A stretch of 8,941 nucleotides of DNA from an uncultured Lachnospiraceae bacterium (lineage in GTDB: Bacteria; Bacillota_A; Clostridia; Lachnospirales; Lachnospiraceae): assembly GCA_947564305.1 (NCBI GenBank), contig CANOBT010000205.1:1-8941 (forward strand), in the 5' to 3' direction. Below are positions 1-6,743 of this stretch, piece after piece; within the stretch, counting starts at the first letter, position 1; each line of letters starts with the position of its first letter. Below the pieces are notes generated by a model, which was given only the letters and a program-made list of their open reading frames with translations, did not search any database and was not told the origin of the DNA. The position numbers were made by a program, and so were the translations under genes.

Positions 1-251
1 GGTGCAGGCTGTGCCGCTTCCCCGGATGCCTCTGCTGCCTTAGGCTCTGCTGCCGTTACAGGCTCTGCTGCTTTTCCGAAAGCCTCCGCCTCCTTGGCAG
101 CTTCTGCTTCGGCCTGCTGTGCTTCATCTGCCTTTGGTGTCTCTACCGCTTTTCCCGCCTGGGGTGCAGCAGTCTCACCGCAGGGCGTACCGCAAAACAC
201 ACAAAACTTTGTTCCTTCCGGAAGCTCCTTACCACATTGTTTACATACCAT
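1..251 (-). CDS. Zinc-ribbon protein with Ala/Glu/Pro-rich linker, N-terminal 83 residues (cut by window edge)
   Basis: The gene starts with ATG at 251 and runs off the left edge, so only the N-terminus is seen. Residues 3-20 hold two CxxC knuckles (C3-C6 and C17-C20, as CKQC and CVFC), the pattern of a short rubredoxin-like zinc ribbon found at the N-terminus of many Firmicutes proteins. From about residue 26 the chain is low-complexity, with repeated AEP and AAE units, and resembles a flexible linker. In many proteins of this layout the ribbon and linker precede a membrane segment or another domain, which would lie outside the window. A purine-rich ribosome site (AGGGAG just before the ATG, AAGGAG further up) and a consensus promoter support the start. 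It seems to be transcribed separately from ktrA. The function cannot be assigned from this fragment. Confidence 0.8.
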   Translation of the reverse strand, partial: MVCKQCGKELPEGTKFCVFCGTPCGETAAPQAGKAVETPKADEAQQAEAEAAKEAEAFGKAAEPVTAAEPKAAEASGEAAQPA

Positions 252-303
252 TTCTCCCTGATCTCCTTATCCTCATTGTGTTTTTCGACAAAATAACAAA
301 TTC

Positions 304-333
304 ATTATACCGTTATTGGCGCGGCCTTGTCAA
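304..333 (-). promoter_or_regulatory. Sigma-A-like promoter of the zinc-ribbon gene
   Basis: On the minus strand a perfect -35 hexamer TTGACA (328-333) is followed, after an 18-base spacer, by a perfect -10 hexamer TATAAT (304-309). Transcription should start near 297, about 45 bases before the ATG at 251. This is the strongest promoter match in the window and shows that the zinc-ribbon gene has its own transcript rather than depending on the ktr operon. Confidence 0.85.
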
Positions 334-345
334 TTTCTTTTTCCT

Positions 346-379
346 GCGCACAGTTTTCAGAAGAACTGCGCGTGTGCGC
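346..379. repeat. Inverted repeat between ktrA and the zinc-ribbon gene
   Basis: GCGCAC (346-351) is complementary to GTGCGC (374-379). A competing inner pairing joins CAGTT (351-355) to AACTG (364-368). It lies just after the ktrA stop codon and could form a hairpin at the end of the operon transcript. On the minus strand no T-run follows, so it is not a textbook intrinsic terminator in that direction. The weak T-run is on the plus-strand side (388-392), where there is no gene to terminate. Confidence 0.4.
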
Positions 380-390
380 AATTCCTCTTT

Positions 391-1032
391 TTACGTTATT
401 TTCCCTATATCTTCCATGCTCCCCATAACCATCACAGTCTCGTCCGCTTCAAAAACATGACTGGGATGAGGCAAAGGATAAATCTGATTTCCTTTCTTTG
501 TGGCAAGAACGCTGACATGGAACACCGTTCGGATCGAAAGCTGCACCATGCTTTTGCCCAGCCATTTTTGGGGCACTGCAATTTCATAAATGCCGATTTC
601 CGGCGTCAGCTCCAGATAATCAAAAATATTATCCGCACCAAATTTGATGGCAAGATGCTCGGCTACCTCCCGCTCCGCATAAGACACATAATCTGCCCCG
701 TTTCTTAATAACAGCTTTTTATGCACGTCCCTGGTAGCCCTGGCCACAATAAATCTGCAGCCCAGATCCTTCAGCAATACCGTTACCTCAAGAACCGTCT
801 GAAAGTTTTCGCTGATGGCAATCACCGCCAGATCAAAATTGCCAACACCCAGAGATTCCATAAATCTCTCGTCCGTAGCGTCTCCGATCAGGATTTGCTG
901 AATGTCACCCACTGCGTTGTCTGCCCTGGTCTCATTAATGTCTACAGCCAGCACCTGATGCCCATTTTCCAGAAATTTCTGCGCCATATGACGTCCGAAA
1001 CGCCCCAGCCCAATCACTAACACTGATTTCAT
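391..1032 (-). CDS. ktrA: KtrA/TrkA-type K+ uptake regulatory subunit (RCK domain), 213 aa
   Basis: This is the cytosolic nucleotide-binding subunit that gates a KtrB/TrkH K+ channel; in the family an octameric RCK ring sits under a channel dimer and responds to ATP/ADP. The Rossmann fold is plain: GLGRFG at residues 8-13, an acidic residue ending strand 2 (D31 in AVDIN), and GDATD at 50-54. The second half (about 133-210) matches the TrkA-C type regulatory domain. Length fits KtrA/KtrC proteins (about 220 aa). I place the start at the ATG at 1032, because GGAGG (1039-1043) lies 6 bases before it; an in-frame ATG at 1038 touches the same GGAGG with no spacing and would add two residues. It follows ktrB by 48 bases and probably shares its transcript. 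Confidence 0.93.
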   Translation of the reverse strand: MKSVLVIGLGRFGRHMAQKFLENGHQVLAVDINETRADNAVGDIQQILIGDATDERFMESLGVGNFDLAVIAISENFQTVLEVTVLLKDLGCRFIVARATRDVHKKLLLRNGADYVSYAEREVAEHLAIKFGADNIFDYLELTPEIGIYEIAVPQKWLGKSMVQLSIRTVFHVSVLATKKGNQIYPLPHPSHVFEADETVMVMGSMEDIGKIT

Positions 1033-1038
1033 AATCAT

Positions 1039-1060
1039 CCTCCATGCCGCCTTTGGCGGC
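1039..1060 (-). promoter_or_regulatory. ktrA ribosome binding site with an adjoining small hairpin
   Basis: GGAGG at 1039-1043 is the only good ribosome site for ktrA and selects the ATG at 1032. Immediately upstream on the minus strand, GCCGCC (1055-1060) can pair with GGCGGC (1046-1051) across a three-base loop. The stem ends two bases from GGAGG, so it could affect ribosome access or mark an RNA processing point between ktrB and ktrA. The pairing is visible; the effect is inferred. Confidence 0.5.
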
Positions 1061-1080
1061 GCGAATAGGTATTCCGTTCT

Positions 1081-2466
1081 TTAACCGACCTGCACCTTTT
1101 CCAGGGGCAGCCGGGAATTGATTACCCGCCTGTCCGATGAAAAAGCAAGCAGCATGGTAATGGACCCCACTCTTCCGCACAGCATGAGAAAGGCCAAAAG
1201 CATTTTGGACACCATTCCCAGTCCCGGCGTAACACCCAGGGTCAGCCCCACCGTAGCCACAGCGGATACCGCCTCAAAGTACGCGGTTAAAAAGGGCAGT
1301 TTTTCCACGGCAGATATAATCACTCCCGCCCCCACGCTTAAAATCAGATAGGTCATAAACACGCAGGAGGCCGTCCGCGTAATCCCCTCTTCCATCCTGC
1401 GCCCAAACATCTCCAGATTCTTTTTCCGCCGAAAAGTGGCAATCACACTGATGCACAAAATCCAAAAGGTAGTAGTCTTAATGCCTCCCGCAGTGGAGCC
1501 CGTGGAACCGCCGATCATCATCAGGCAGATCATGACCACCAGCCCGGATTCCGTCATTTTTGTCAGGTCTACCGTGTTAAATCCGGCCGTTCTGGCAGAA
1601 ACGGATTGAAACAGACTGGCGTTGATCCGTTCATTTATCCCCAACTCCGCCAGCATGGGCTGCCCCCACTCCAAAGCCGCCAGCGCCAGTGCACCCAATA
1701 TCACCAGACCCACGCTGATGGACAGCACCATCTTGCTCTGTAGCTTCAGGCGCCGCAGCCGGAACTTGCTGTGTATCACATCATACCACACAAAAAAGCT
1801 TAAGCCCCCAAGGAAAATCAGCAGCATAATTACGATGGTAAAATACCAGGCGCCGCCGCTGCCCAGGCCCGTCCAAATTCCTGTCAAAGAAGAAAACTCT
1901 CCGCTGCTCCCGCCCATCAGGTCAAAGCCGGCGTTACAAAATGCGGATATGGAATGAAACAGGGAAAACCAGATCCCCTTCACCACTCCGAATTTAGGAA
2001 TCAAAACCACACTAAGCAGCACTGCTCCCGCCAGTTCCACAGTAAACGCCCCCGCGACGATAAAAATAGTCATGCGGACAATTCCGCCAATCTGGGGCGC
2101 AGAGATAGAATTCTGCATCAGGGACCGCTGATTTAAACTGATCTTCTGCCTGGTCACTACCATCACCAGTATCGTCACTGTCATAAACCCCAGACCTCCG
2201 GTCTGAATCAGCCCCAGAATGACCAGCTGGCCGAAAAGAGTCCAATGGGTAAAGGTATCATAGCGAACCAGCCCCGTCACACAGGTGGCTGAGGTCGCCG
2301 TAAAAAGACAATCCGAAAAGGGCGTTCCGCCGGGCCCTTTGGTTGCCAATGGCAGGGCCAGTAAAACTGCCCCTGCCAATATGATAGCAAGATACCCGCC
2401 CAATATCAGCTTCATGGGCGATACATTGCGCCATATATTCATTTTAGGTTTTCTATTTCCGTCCAA
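1081..2466 (-). CDS. ktrB: KtrB/TrkH-family K+ channel subunit, 461 aa
   Basis: This is the integral membrane, ion-conducting subunit of a Ktr K+ (often Na+-coupled) uptake system. Four repeated membrane-pore-membrane units are visible, with filter loops near residues 56-66 (TSATCVTGL), 172-182 (SISAFCNAGFD), 288-298 (SVSARTAGFNT) and 399-411 (SAVATVGLTLG). The glycine/serine-rich intramembrane gating loop typical of KtrB is at about 316-333 (GGSTGSTAGGIK), and the conserved pore-side arginine is in GRVGSIT (R432). The outermost start is a TTG at 2464-2466, directly after the buk stop, with GGAG 6 bases before it. An ATG at 2442 (residue 9) is the alternative but has no clear ribosome site. 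Its partner ktrA lies directly downstream. Confidence 0.94.
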   Translation of the reverse strand: MDGNRKPKMNIWRNVSPMKLILGGYLAIILAGAVLLALPLATKGPGGTPFSDCLFTATSATCVTGLVRYDTFTHWTLFGQLVILGLIQTGGLGFMTVTILVMVVTRQKISLNQRSLMQNSISAPQIGGIVRMTIFIVAGAFTVELAGAVLLSVVLIPKFGVVKGIWFSLFHSISAFCNAGFDLMGGSSGEFSSLTGIWTGLGSGGAWYFTIVIMLLIFLGGLSFFVWYDVIHSKFRLRRLKLQSKMVLSISVGLVILGALALAALEWGQPMLAELGINERINASLFQSVSARTAGFNTVDLTKMTESGLVVMICLMMIGGSTGSTAGGIKTTTFWILCISVIATFRRKKNLEMFGRRMEEGITRTASCVFMTYLILSVGAGVIISAVEKLPFLTAYFEAVSAVATVGLTLGVTPGLGMVSKMLLAFLMLCGRVGSITMLLAFSSDRRVINSRLPLEKVQVG

Positions 2467-2476
2467 TTAATACTCC
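2464..2476 (-). promoter_or_regulatory. buk-ktrB junction: ribosome site in the buk 3' end and abutting TTG start
   Basis: GGAG (2473-2476) lies inside the last codons of buk, followed by the buk TAA (2467-2469) and directly by TTG (2464-2466). The 6-base spacing favours the TTG over the ATG at 2442. Such touching stop and start codons usually mean that a ribosome finishing buk can begin ktrB (translational coupling). This is inferred from spacing only. Confidence 0.55.
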
Positions 2477-3534
2477 ATCGCCTTTTCTTCGCCATTCATC
2501 ACGCGCAGCGCACCCTGGGCAAGAGCCAGCAGCTCATCCTCTCCGGCGTATACCGTGACAGGTGCAATCCAGCCCGCTCTCTCTTTCAACACCTCACAGA
2601 CATCCTCGCCATAAGCAATACCGCCTGTAAGAATAATCTGATCTACCTTCCCGTTCAGTACACAGGCCATGGCGCCGATGTCCTTCGCCACCTGCAGCAG
2701 GAACGCCTGCTTGGCCTCCGCCGCCTTCTCGTCTCCCTCATTGGCACGCTTGGTCACATCCCGCATATCATTGGTGCCCAAGTAAGCATTGAAGCCTCCC
2801 TTGCCGATGAGCTTGCCGTAAATCTCCTTCTCCGTATACTTTCCGGAATAGCAAAGCTTCACCAGGGCACCGCAGGGCACGCCCCCCGCACGCTCCGGTG
2901 AGAACGCTCCGTCTCCGTCAAAGGCGCTGAACACGTCAACAACCCGGCCGCCCTCATGCGCGCCTACGGATACGCCTCCGCCCATATGGACCACAATCAG
3001 CCTTAGGGATTCGTATGCCTTGCCGATCTCCTTCGCATACCTCTTTGCCACCGCCTTCTGATTCAGCGCGTGAAAAATGCTGCCTCTGGGGACCTCCGGC
3101 ATCCCGGAATACCTGGCGATGGGCATCAGCTCATCCACCACCACCGGATCAACGATGTAAGCAGGTACACCGATAGAATCTCCGATCTCCCTTGCCAATA
3201 TACCACCCAGATTGGAAGCATGCTGCCCCTGCACTCCTACCCGCAGATCCGCTAAAAGATCATCCGTCACGGCATAGGTGCCGCCGGGAATGGGCTTTAA
3301 CATACCGCCGCGGCCCACCACCACATTCAGGGACTTAAGGTCAAAGTTTTTGGAAGCCAGCAGATCCGTAATGATCTGCTTTCTGAAATCCTTCTGATCA
3401 AAAATCGTTTCGTACCGGGAGATTTCCTCCGTGGAATGCCTTAAGGTCTCTTCAAACAAAAGATTCTCATCCTCAAAGACACCAATCTTGGTGGAGGTGG
3501 AACCGGGGTTGATAATCAAGCTTTTTATGGACAT
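2467..3534 (-). CDS. buk: Butyrate kinase, 355 aa
   Basis: It converts butyryl phosphate and ADP to butyrate and ATP, the last, energy-yielding step of the Ptb-Buk route of butyrate formation, in the cytoplasm. It is a member of the acetokinase (ASKHA) family. Seen are the phosphate-binding loop INPGSTSTK at 8-16, the GRGG turn near 74-77, the glycine-rich block [15 protein letters not shown] at 182-196, [12 protein letters not shown] at 209-220 and the second nucleotide-binding block ILTGGIAY at 301-308. Length is that expected (about 355 aa). AGGAGG (3542-3547) stands 7 bases before the ATG at 3534. A branched-chain fatty acid kinase role is a close alternative within the same family. ptb lies upstream, and ktrB begins at the next base after its stop. 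Confidence 0.95.
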   Translation of the reverse strand: MSIKSLIINPGSTSTKIGVFEDENLLFEETLRHSTEEISRYETIFDQKDFRKQIITDLLASKNFDLKSLNVVVGRGGMLKPIPGGTYAVTDDLLADLRVGVQGQHASNLGGILAREIGDSIGVPAYIVDPVVVDELMPIARYSGMPEVPRGSIFHALNQKAVAKRYAKEIGKAYESLRLIVVHMGGGVSVGAHEGGRVVDVFSAFDGDGAFSPERAGGVPCGALVKLCYSGKYTEKEIYGKLIGKGGFNAYLGTNDMRDVTKRANEGDEKAAEAKQAFLLQVAKDIGAMACVLNGKVDQIILTGGIAYGEDVCEVLKERAGWIAPVTVYAGEDELLALAQGALRVMNGEEKAMEY

Positions 3535-3558
3535 ATTGTTTCCTCCTGTTTCATCTTT

Positions 3559-3684
3559 TCACTTCTTTACTTCGCTGTTTTCTATTCCGCCGCTTTTAAC
3601 TTCACTGTTTCTATTCTGACGACTTTCCCGCCTGGCACGCCGTCTTCGCAGATACACCGTCAACAATGAATTCCAGTATGCCGC
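3559..3684 (-). pseudogene. Arg-rich open stretch without a start, +1 frame relative to the small ORF
   Basis: From 3684 to a TGA at 3559-3561 the minus strand is open in the frame shifted by one base from the small ORF at 3611-3724. It has no ATG start. It encodes a hydrophobic run (NSLLTVYL), then RRRRARR, then two similar units ending in NSEVK. The two NSEVK copies (3595-3609 and 3565-3579) differ only at synonymous third bases (AGT/AGC, GTT/GTA, AAA/AAG), which suggests that this frame is or was translated. It could be the second half of one small protein split by a frameshift, whether genuine, programmed or a sequencing error. The product is not recognised. Confidence 0.25.
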
Positions 3685-3724
3685 CTACGATTTCTCCAAC
3701 TACTTCTATTATGAAATCAAGCAT
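3611..3724 (-). CDS. Possible small hydrophobic/amphipathic protein between ptb and buk, 37 aa
   Basis: An ATG at 3724 begins five bases after the ptb stop codon; AAGGA at the ptb 3' end lies about 8 bases before it, which would allow translational coupling. The first 24 residues (MLDFIIEVVGEIVGGILEFI and on) alternate hydrophobic and acidic residues like a short amphipathic or membrane-associated helix. After that the chain loses this character (AKTACQAGKSSE) and stops at a TAG (3611-3613). Another frame becomes protein-like at about this point, so the reading frame may be broken or shifted. It fills most of an otherwise unexplained 195-base gap inside a tight operon. No function is recognised, and it may not be translated. 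Confidence 0.35.
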   Translation of the reverse strand: MLDFIIEVVGEIVGGILEFIVDGVSAKTACQAGKSSE

Positions 3725-3729
3725 TCATC

Positions 3730-4656
3730 TTATCCTTTTTGCTTTTTTAATTCCTCGGCTACAACTGCTGCCAGAGCAATGGAATTTACCTTGGTTTCAA
3801 AGGTGTCGGAACGGCTGGTTAGAATGACGGGCACCTTCGTTCCCGTAAGGATACATCCGTTCTTTACCCCCGGCACCATATGTACAATGGCTTTATAAAC
3901 CAGATTTCCTGCATGAATATCAGGGAACAGCAGCACGTCCGCATCCCCCTGAATCTTTCTGCCCGTGGCGCCCTTATGCTTTGCAGCCTCCGCGTCAATG
4001 GCCAGATCCAGAGAAAGGGGGCCGTCAACAACACAGCCGGTAATCTTTCCTTCCTCACACATCTTTGTCAGCTCTGCAGCCTCCACGGTGGTCTCCATCT
4101 TGGGGTTTACCACCTCAACTGCCGCCAAAGGCGCAACCTTGGGATTCTCCACGCCGCAGGCTCTGCATACGGGAACCGTATTATTGATGATATGAATCTT
4201 ATCCTCCAGTGTCGGGTAAGTGATAAATGCCACATCCGTCAGGAACAGAAGTCTGTCGATGCAGGGCACGTCAAACACACACACATGGGAAAGCGGTCCG
4301 CCTGTCCTCAGTCCCACCTCCTTGTCCAATACGCTCTTTAAGAAGTTCTTGGTATCTACCAGTCCCTTCATATACATGTCTACCTTTCCCTCATGTGCAA
4401 GCTTTACGGCTTTCAGCGCCGCCTGCACCATATCTGGCTCGTCAATGATTTCATAGCCCGCAAGGTCCATGTCTATGGATGCGGCGATCTCCCTGATCTT
4501 TGCCTCGTCTCCCACCAAAACAGCATCGGCAATCCCCTGATGCTTTGCCTCACGCACTGCCTCCAGCACGGCGGAATCCTGCGCGGCCGCCACCGCAATC
4601 TTCTTCATGGAAAATCCCTTTACCCTTGAAATCACATCATCAAATCCCTGTCTCAT
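3730..4656 (-). CDS. ptb: Phosphate butyryltransferase, 308 aa
   Basis: It converts butyryl-CoA and phosphate to butyryl phosphate and CoA, feeding butyrate kinase. It belongs to the phosphotransacetylase/phosphotransbutyrylase family. With the start at 4656 the protein has 308 residues, close to the family norm of about 300. Conserved blocks seen are AVAAAQD (21-27), YMKGLVDTKNFLKSVL (95-110), LSHVCVFDVP (122-131), DGPLSLDLA (211-219), ADVLLFPDIHAGN (239-251) and VPVILTSRSDT (275-285). The frame is open further upstream to a TTG at 4776, but that TTG is part of the -35 promoter element, so the extra 40 residues are rejected. AGGA or AAGGA motifs lie 4 and 11 bases before the ATG. It is the first gene of the operon leading to buk, ktrB and ktrA. 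Confidence 0.94.
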   Translation of the reverse strand: MRQGFDDVISRVKGFSMKKIAVAAAQDSAVLEAVREAKHQGIADAVLVGDEAKIREIAASIDMDLAGYEIIDEPDMVQAALKAVKLAHEGKVDMYMKGLVDTKNFLKSVLDKEVGLRTGGPLSHVCVFDVPCIDRLLFLTDVAFITYPTLEDKIHIINNTVPVCRACGVENPKVAPLAAVEVVNPKMETTVEAAELTKMCEEGKITGCVVDGPLSLDLAIDAEAAKHKGATGRKIQGDADVLLFPDIHAGNLVYKAIVHMVPGVKNGCILTGTKVPVILTSRSDTFETKVNSIALAAVVAEELKKQKG

Positions 4657-4747
4657 TTCTTCCTGCTTCCTTTCTGCCTCTCGACTCTCTCTTTCTGTTT
4701 TTTGCATAGCCTGTGACAGCTGCCACAAAGCCGCTCCAATCGTTAAA

Positions 4748-4776
4748 ATAATAACACGCTGGCCTTGAAAATGCAA
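4748..4776 (-). promoter_or_regulatory. Sigma-A-like promoter of the ptb-buk-ktrB-ktrA operon
   Basis: On the minus strand TTGCAT (-35, 4771-4776) is followed by a 17-base spacer and TATTAT (-10, 4748-4753). Transcription should start near 4741, giving a leader of about 85 bases before the ptb ATG at 4656. No other convincing promoter was seen between the operon genes. The leader shows no obvious riboswitch; in particular, I see nothing resembling the c-di-AMP (ydaO) riboswitch that controls ktrAB in Bacillus. Confidence 0.7.
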
Positions 4777-4853
4777 GCGGCCGGAGTGGGTATCAGGGAA
4801 AGTTGTTTCTTGAATTTTGCATCCACCGCTTAACCCATAAATCCCAATATAAT

Positions 4854-6368
4854 CTACGGTCGTGTAATGTCAATGGAGTTTTTAATAGCATATACTACCT
4901 TAGGGTCACATATCCGATACAAAACGCCTCCGCTACTTTTTTCTCCTGTATTAGCAATTAGACCGATATTTTCCATACCAACAACATAGTTATTTGTTGA
5001 ACTTCCCGTATTAGCCGCTAAACTCAACTGATTTTTAGTAAATTTCTCTTCTTTTACTTTTAATAAATGTTTTATGTAACTATATATATCCATTGAGTTT
5101 GCTTTTGCTTTAGGATTTTTAGGATAATATTCATAAAAATTAAACCCTGACACAAATCTTCTAAGGCCATTCACTATCGCCTCATCTGATATTTTCATTT
5201 TCATCGAATCAATTTCATATTGTGCATGCATTATTGAATTCATTATATGCCACAAATCTCTTGGGTTATTGTTAGACAGTTCAAACATTTGCTCCAGATT
5301 CTTGCTTTCGCATGAAATATCAAACAAATCTTCATAGTTCCTTATTTTATCTCCGCTAAAAACTTGCAGTCTCCTATTAAGTGCATTTTGAAGTGTCCTT
5401 TCAGACCAACTTAGTATCGGACAAAAATGTTTTTGTGTCCTCACTTCTGACATAATTTTTCGAAATGGTATTTCCCATATGCTGATAATTAATTGCAAGT
5501 TCAAATTCTCCAGTATTTTATTGTCTGTCAGTAATGAATTTATAAATTCTGAAATTGTAGTTGCATTATTTTTCATTCGTTGATCTTCATCAAATTTATC
5601 AAAAAATATAATTATTTCATCGTAACCCAACTTTTTAATTATTATACATAATCTGCATAATATCTCATAATGGGTATTTCCTTCTAAAAAATCAGAATCT
5701 AAACCCATGTTAATTTGAGGGAGAATATTTTTTATATCCCCCTCGTCAATCGGTGGCAAAAAAGTATAATAATTTTTTAAAGTATCATTAATCAAATTAA
5801 CTGCTGCTGATAAACCATAATTTGTTACAAATCGCACAAAGTTAAGATTCTTTTTTATTATTTTTTTTATTTTTGATAATTGAATATTTTCGATTTTTTC
5901 TTCCAACTCTCTCTTAGTTGTACTTGATGTATATTGAAAAAGTAACATAGATAAAAACAATCTATCTTCCTTCTTCAATTTTTTAAGCCTTTTTTCCTCA
6001 TTTATCAATTTGTTAAATAAACATACAGCTATATTTCTTATAATCAATTCATGATAATCCATAGAAGTAGGCTTAAGCTGAAGTCTTGAAAAGTCATCTA
6101 TGACGCAAATGATTCCATTTCTTCCACTATCATTTTTCAAATCATACAATAGTGCTGTCTTTCCAATGCCCCGGTTTCCTCTTATAATAATACTTCTTTT
6201 TCCTTTATACGCTTCTTTAACCGAATCATAATTTTCCATATGAACATACAACTTACTCAAGTACTGTATTTCATTTTCTGCCGTATAAACATCAAAGGGG
6301 TACTTATCTAAACCCAATCCACAAATATACTCTTTAAATTCCATACGCTCTGTCGCATCTCCTTCCAT
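4854..6368 (-). CDS. P-loop (AAA/STAND-like) ATPase with C-terminal winged-helix-like tail, 504 aa, function unknown
   Basis: The protein has a clear Walker A motif, GNRGIGKT at residues 64-71, and a Walker B-like strand IIIFFDKFDED at 252-262 (D257). A hydrophobic strand that could carry sensor 1 follows (LQLIISIWEIP, 292-301), then a sensor-2-like NNNPRDLW at 366-373, as in ORC/CDC6-like and STAND ATPases. A lysine-rich, probably helical region (about 125-175) splits the ATPase core. The last about 65 residues (NQLSLAANTGSSTNNYVVGMENIGLI...) look like a winged helix-turn-helix, suggesting nucleic-acid or protein recognition. There is no signal peptide or nuclease motif. The start is uncertain: the ATG at 6368 has no ribosome site, while the ATG at 6344 (residue 9) has AAGGAG 14 bases upstream. 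It is strongly A+T-rich, unlike ptb beside it, and follows an OLD nuclease, so a defence or mobile-element role is plausible but unproven. Confidence 0.85.
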   Translation of the reverse strand: MEGDATERMEFKEYICGLGLDKYPFDVYTAENEIQYLSKLYVHMENYDSVKEAYKGKRSIIIRGNRGIGKTALLYDLKNDSGRNGIICVIDDFSRLQLKPTSMDYHELIIRNIAVCLFNKLINEEKRLKKLKKEDRLFLSMLLFQYTSSTTKRELEEKIENIQLSKIKKIIKKNLNFVRFVTNYGLSAAVNLINDTLKNYYTFLPPIDEGDIKNILPQINMGLDSDFLEGNTHYEILCRLCIIIKKLGYDEIIIFFDKFDEDQRMKNNATTISEFINSLLTDNKILENLNLQLIISIWEIPFRKIMSEVRTQKHFCPILSWSERTLQNALNRRLQVFSGDKIRNYEDLFDISCESKNLEQMFELSNNNPRDLWHIMNSIMHAQYEIDSMKMKISDEAIVNGLRRFVSGFNFYEYYPKNPKAKANSMDIYSYIKHLLKVKEEKFTKNQLSLAANTGSSTNNYVVGMENIGLIANTGEKSSGGVLYRICDPKVVYAIKNSIDITRP

Positions 6369-6383
6369 GTATTTTTATGTCAT

Positions 6384-6392
6384 AGTATATCA
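6384..6392 (-). promoter_or_regulatory. Extended -10 promoter candidate for the P-loop ATPase gene
   Basis: On the minus strand TGATATACT gives a TATACT hexamer (6384-6389) with the TG of an extended -10 element (6391-6392). A convincing -35 at normal spacing is missing, which extended -10 promoters tolerate. The start of transcription would be near 6377. That leaves a leader of only about 9 bases for an ATG at 6368, or about 33 bases containing AAGGAG for the ATG at 6344, which favours the shorter protein. Confidence 0.4.
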
Positions 6393-6566
6393 GACATCTT
6401 GTAATTCAGTTGCAAATCACTCATAGATTATATTTTGTTAACCACTTTATACACCGTATTATTTATATTCCCACTTATTTCAACATATCCGTTTTAACAA
6501 GCTATAGATAAATGCCAATATATAGTTGATTTCGACTTTTAAGAACTCATTCAGCAATTAACGGTG

Positions 6567-6743
6567 TTATTTCTCGTTTTTACCTAAATAAGTAATAATT
6601 GGTGAAATTTTTTCCGGTAAAACTTCGGCCATCTTTTTGACGGAAGTTTTATTTTGGAAATCATGCCATTTATGGCTATTTATTGCAAAAATCACATATA
6701 CTATATACGCATCTTCCGGCAACAGATAGCCATTTACTTCGTT
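6567..6743 (-). pseudogene. Remnant-like open stretch of 58 codons lacking an ATG near its start
   Basis: After a TGA the minus strand stays open from 6743 to a TAA at 6567-6569 and reads like a protein C-terminus: NEVNGYLLPEDAYIVYVIFA, then a run including SHKWHDFQNK, then MAEVLPEKISPIITYLGK. The only in-frame ATG (6630-6632) would leave 21 residues and has no good ribosome site. The upstream TTG and GTG codons also lack one. It is either the decayed tail of a lost gene or chance coding in noncoding DNA. No family is recognised. Confidence 0.3.
6618..6651. repeat. 9-bp perfect inverted repeat in the gap
   Basis: TAAAACTTC (6618-6626) is perfectly complementary to GAAGTTTTA (6643-6651), with a 16-base loop. 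On the plus-strand side a TTTTATTTTGG tract overlaps and follows the second arm. On the minus strand, the direction of the genes, no T-run follows, so it is not a standard terminator for them. It could be a hairpin in a small RNA or a protein-binding site; the sequence does not decide. Confidence 0.45.

Noticed and set aside
119..708. Plus-strand open frames of 113 and 130 codons
   Set aside because: They lie opposite the zinc-ribbon gene, its promoter and ktrA, have no recognisable domain or ribosome site, and are shadows of the minus-strand genes.
3959..3977. Possible extra start or fusion inside ptb from overlapping minus-strand frames
   Set aside because: The ptb frame is continuous and carries all family motifs; the alternative frames are shadows.
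3880..4341. Plus-strand open frame of 153 codons opposite ptb
   Set aside because: It runs antisense to strongly conserved ptb motifs, and its translation is not protein-like; it is a side effect of ptb codon composition.
4657..4776. 40-residue N-terminal extension of phosphate butyryltransferase
   Set aside because: The upstream start codon is a TTG inside the -35 hexamer TTGCAT of a good promoter, so it would not be transcribed, and the family is about 300 residues long without this extension.
4771..4825. Direct repeats (TGCAAAATTCAAG and TGCATTTTCAAG on the minus strand) as attachment sites at the composition boundary
   Set aside because: The copies are short, imperfect and about 40 bases apart, one overlaps the ptb promoter, and no integrase is present.
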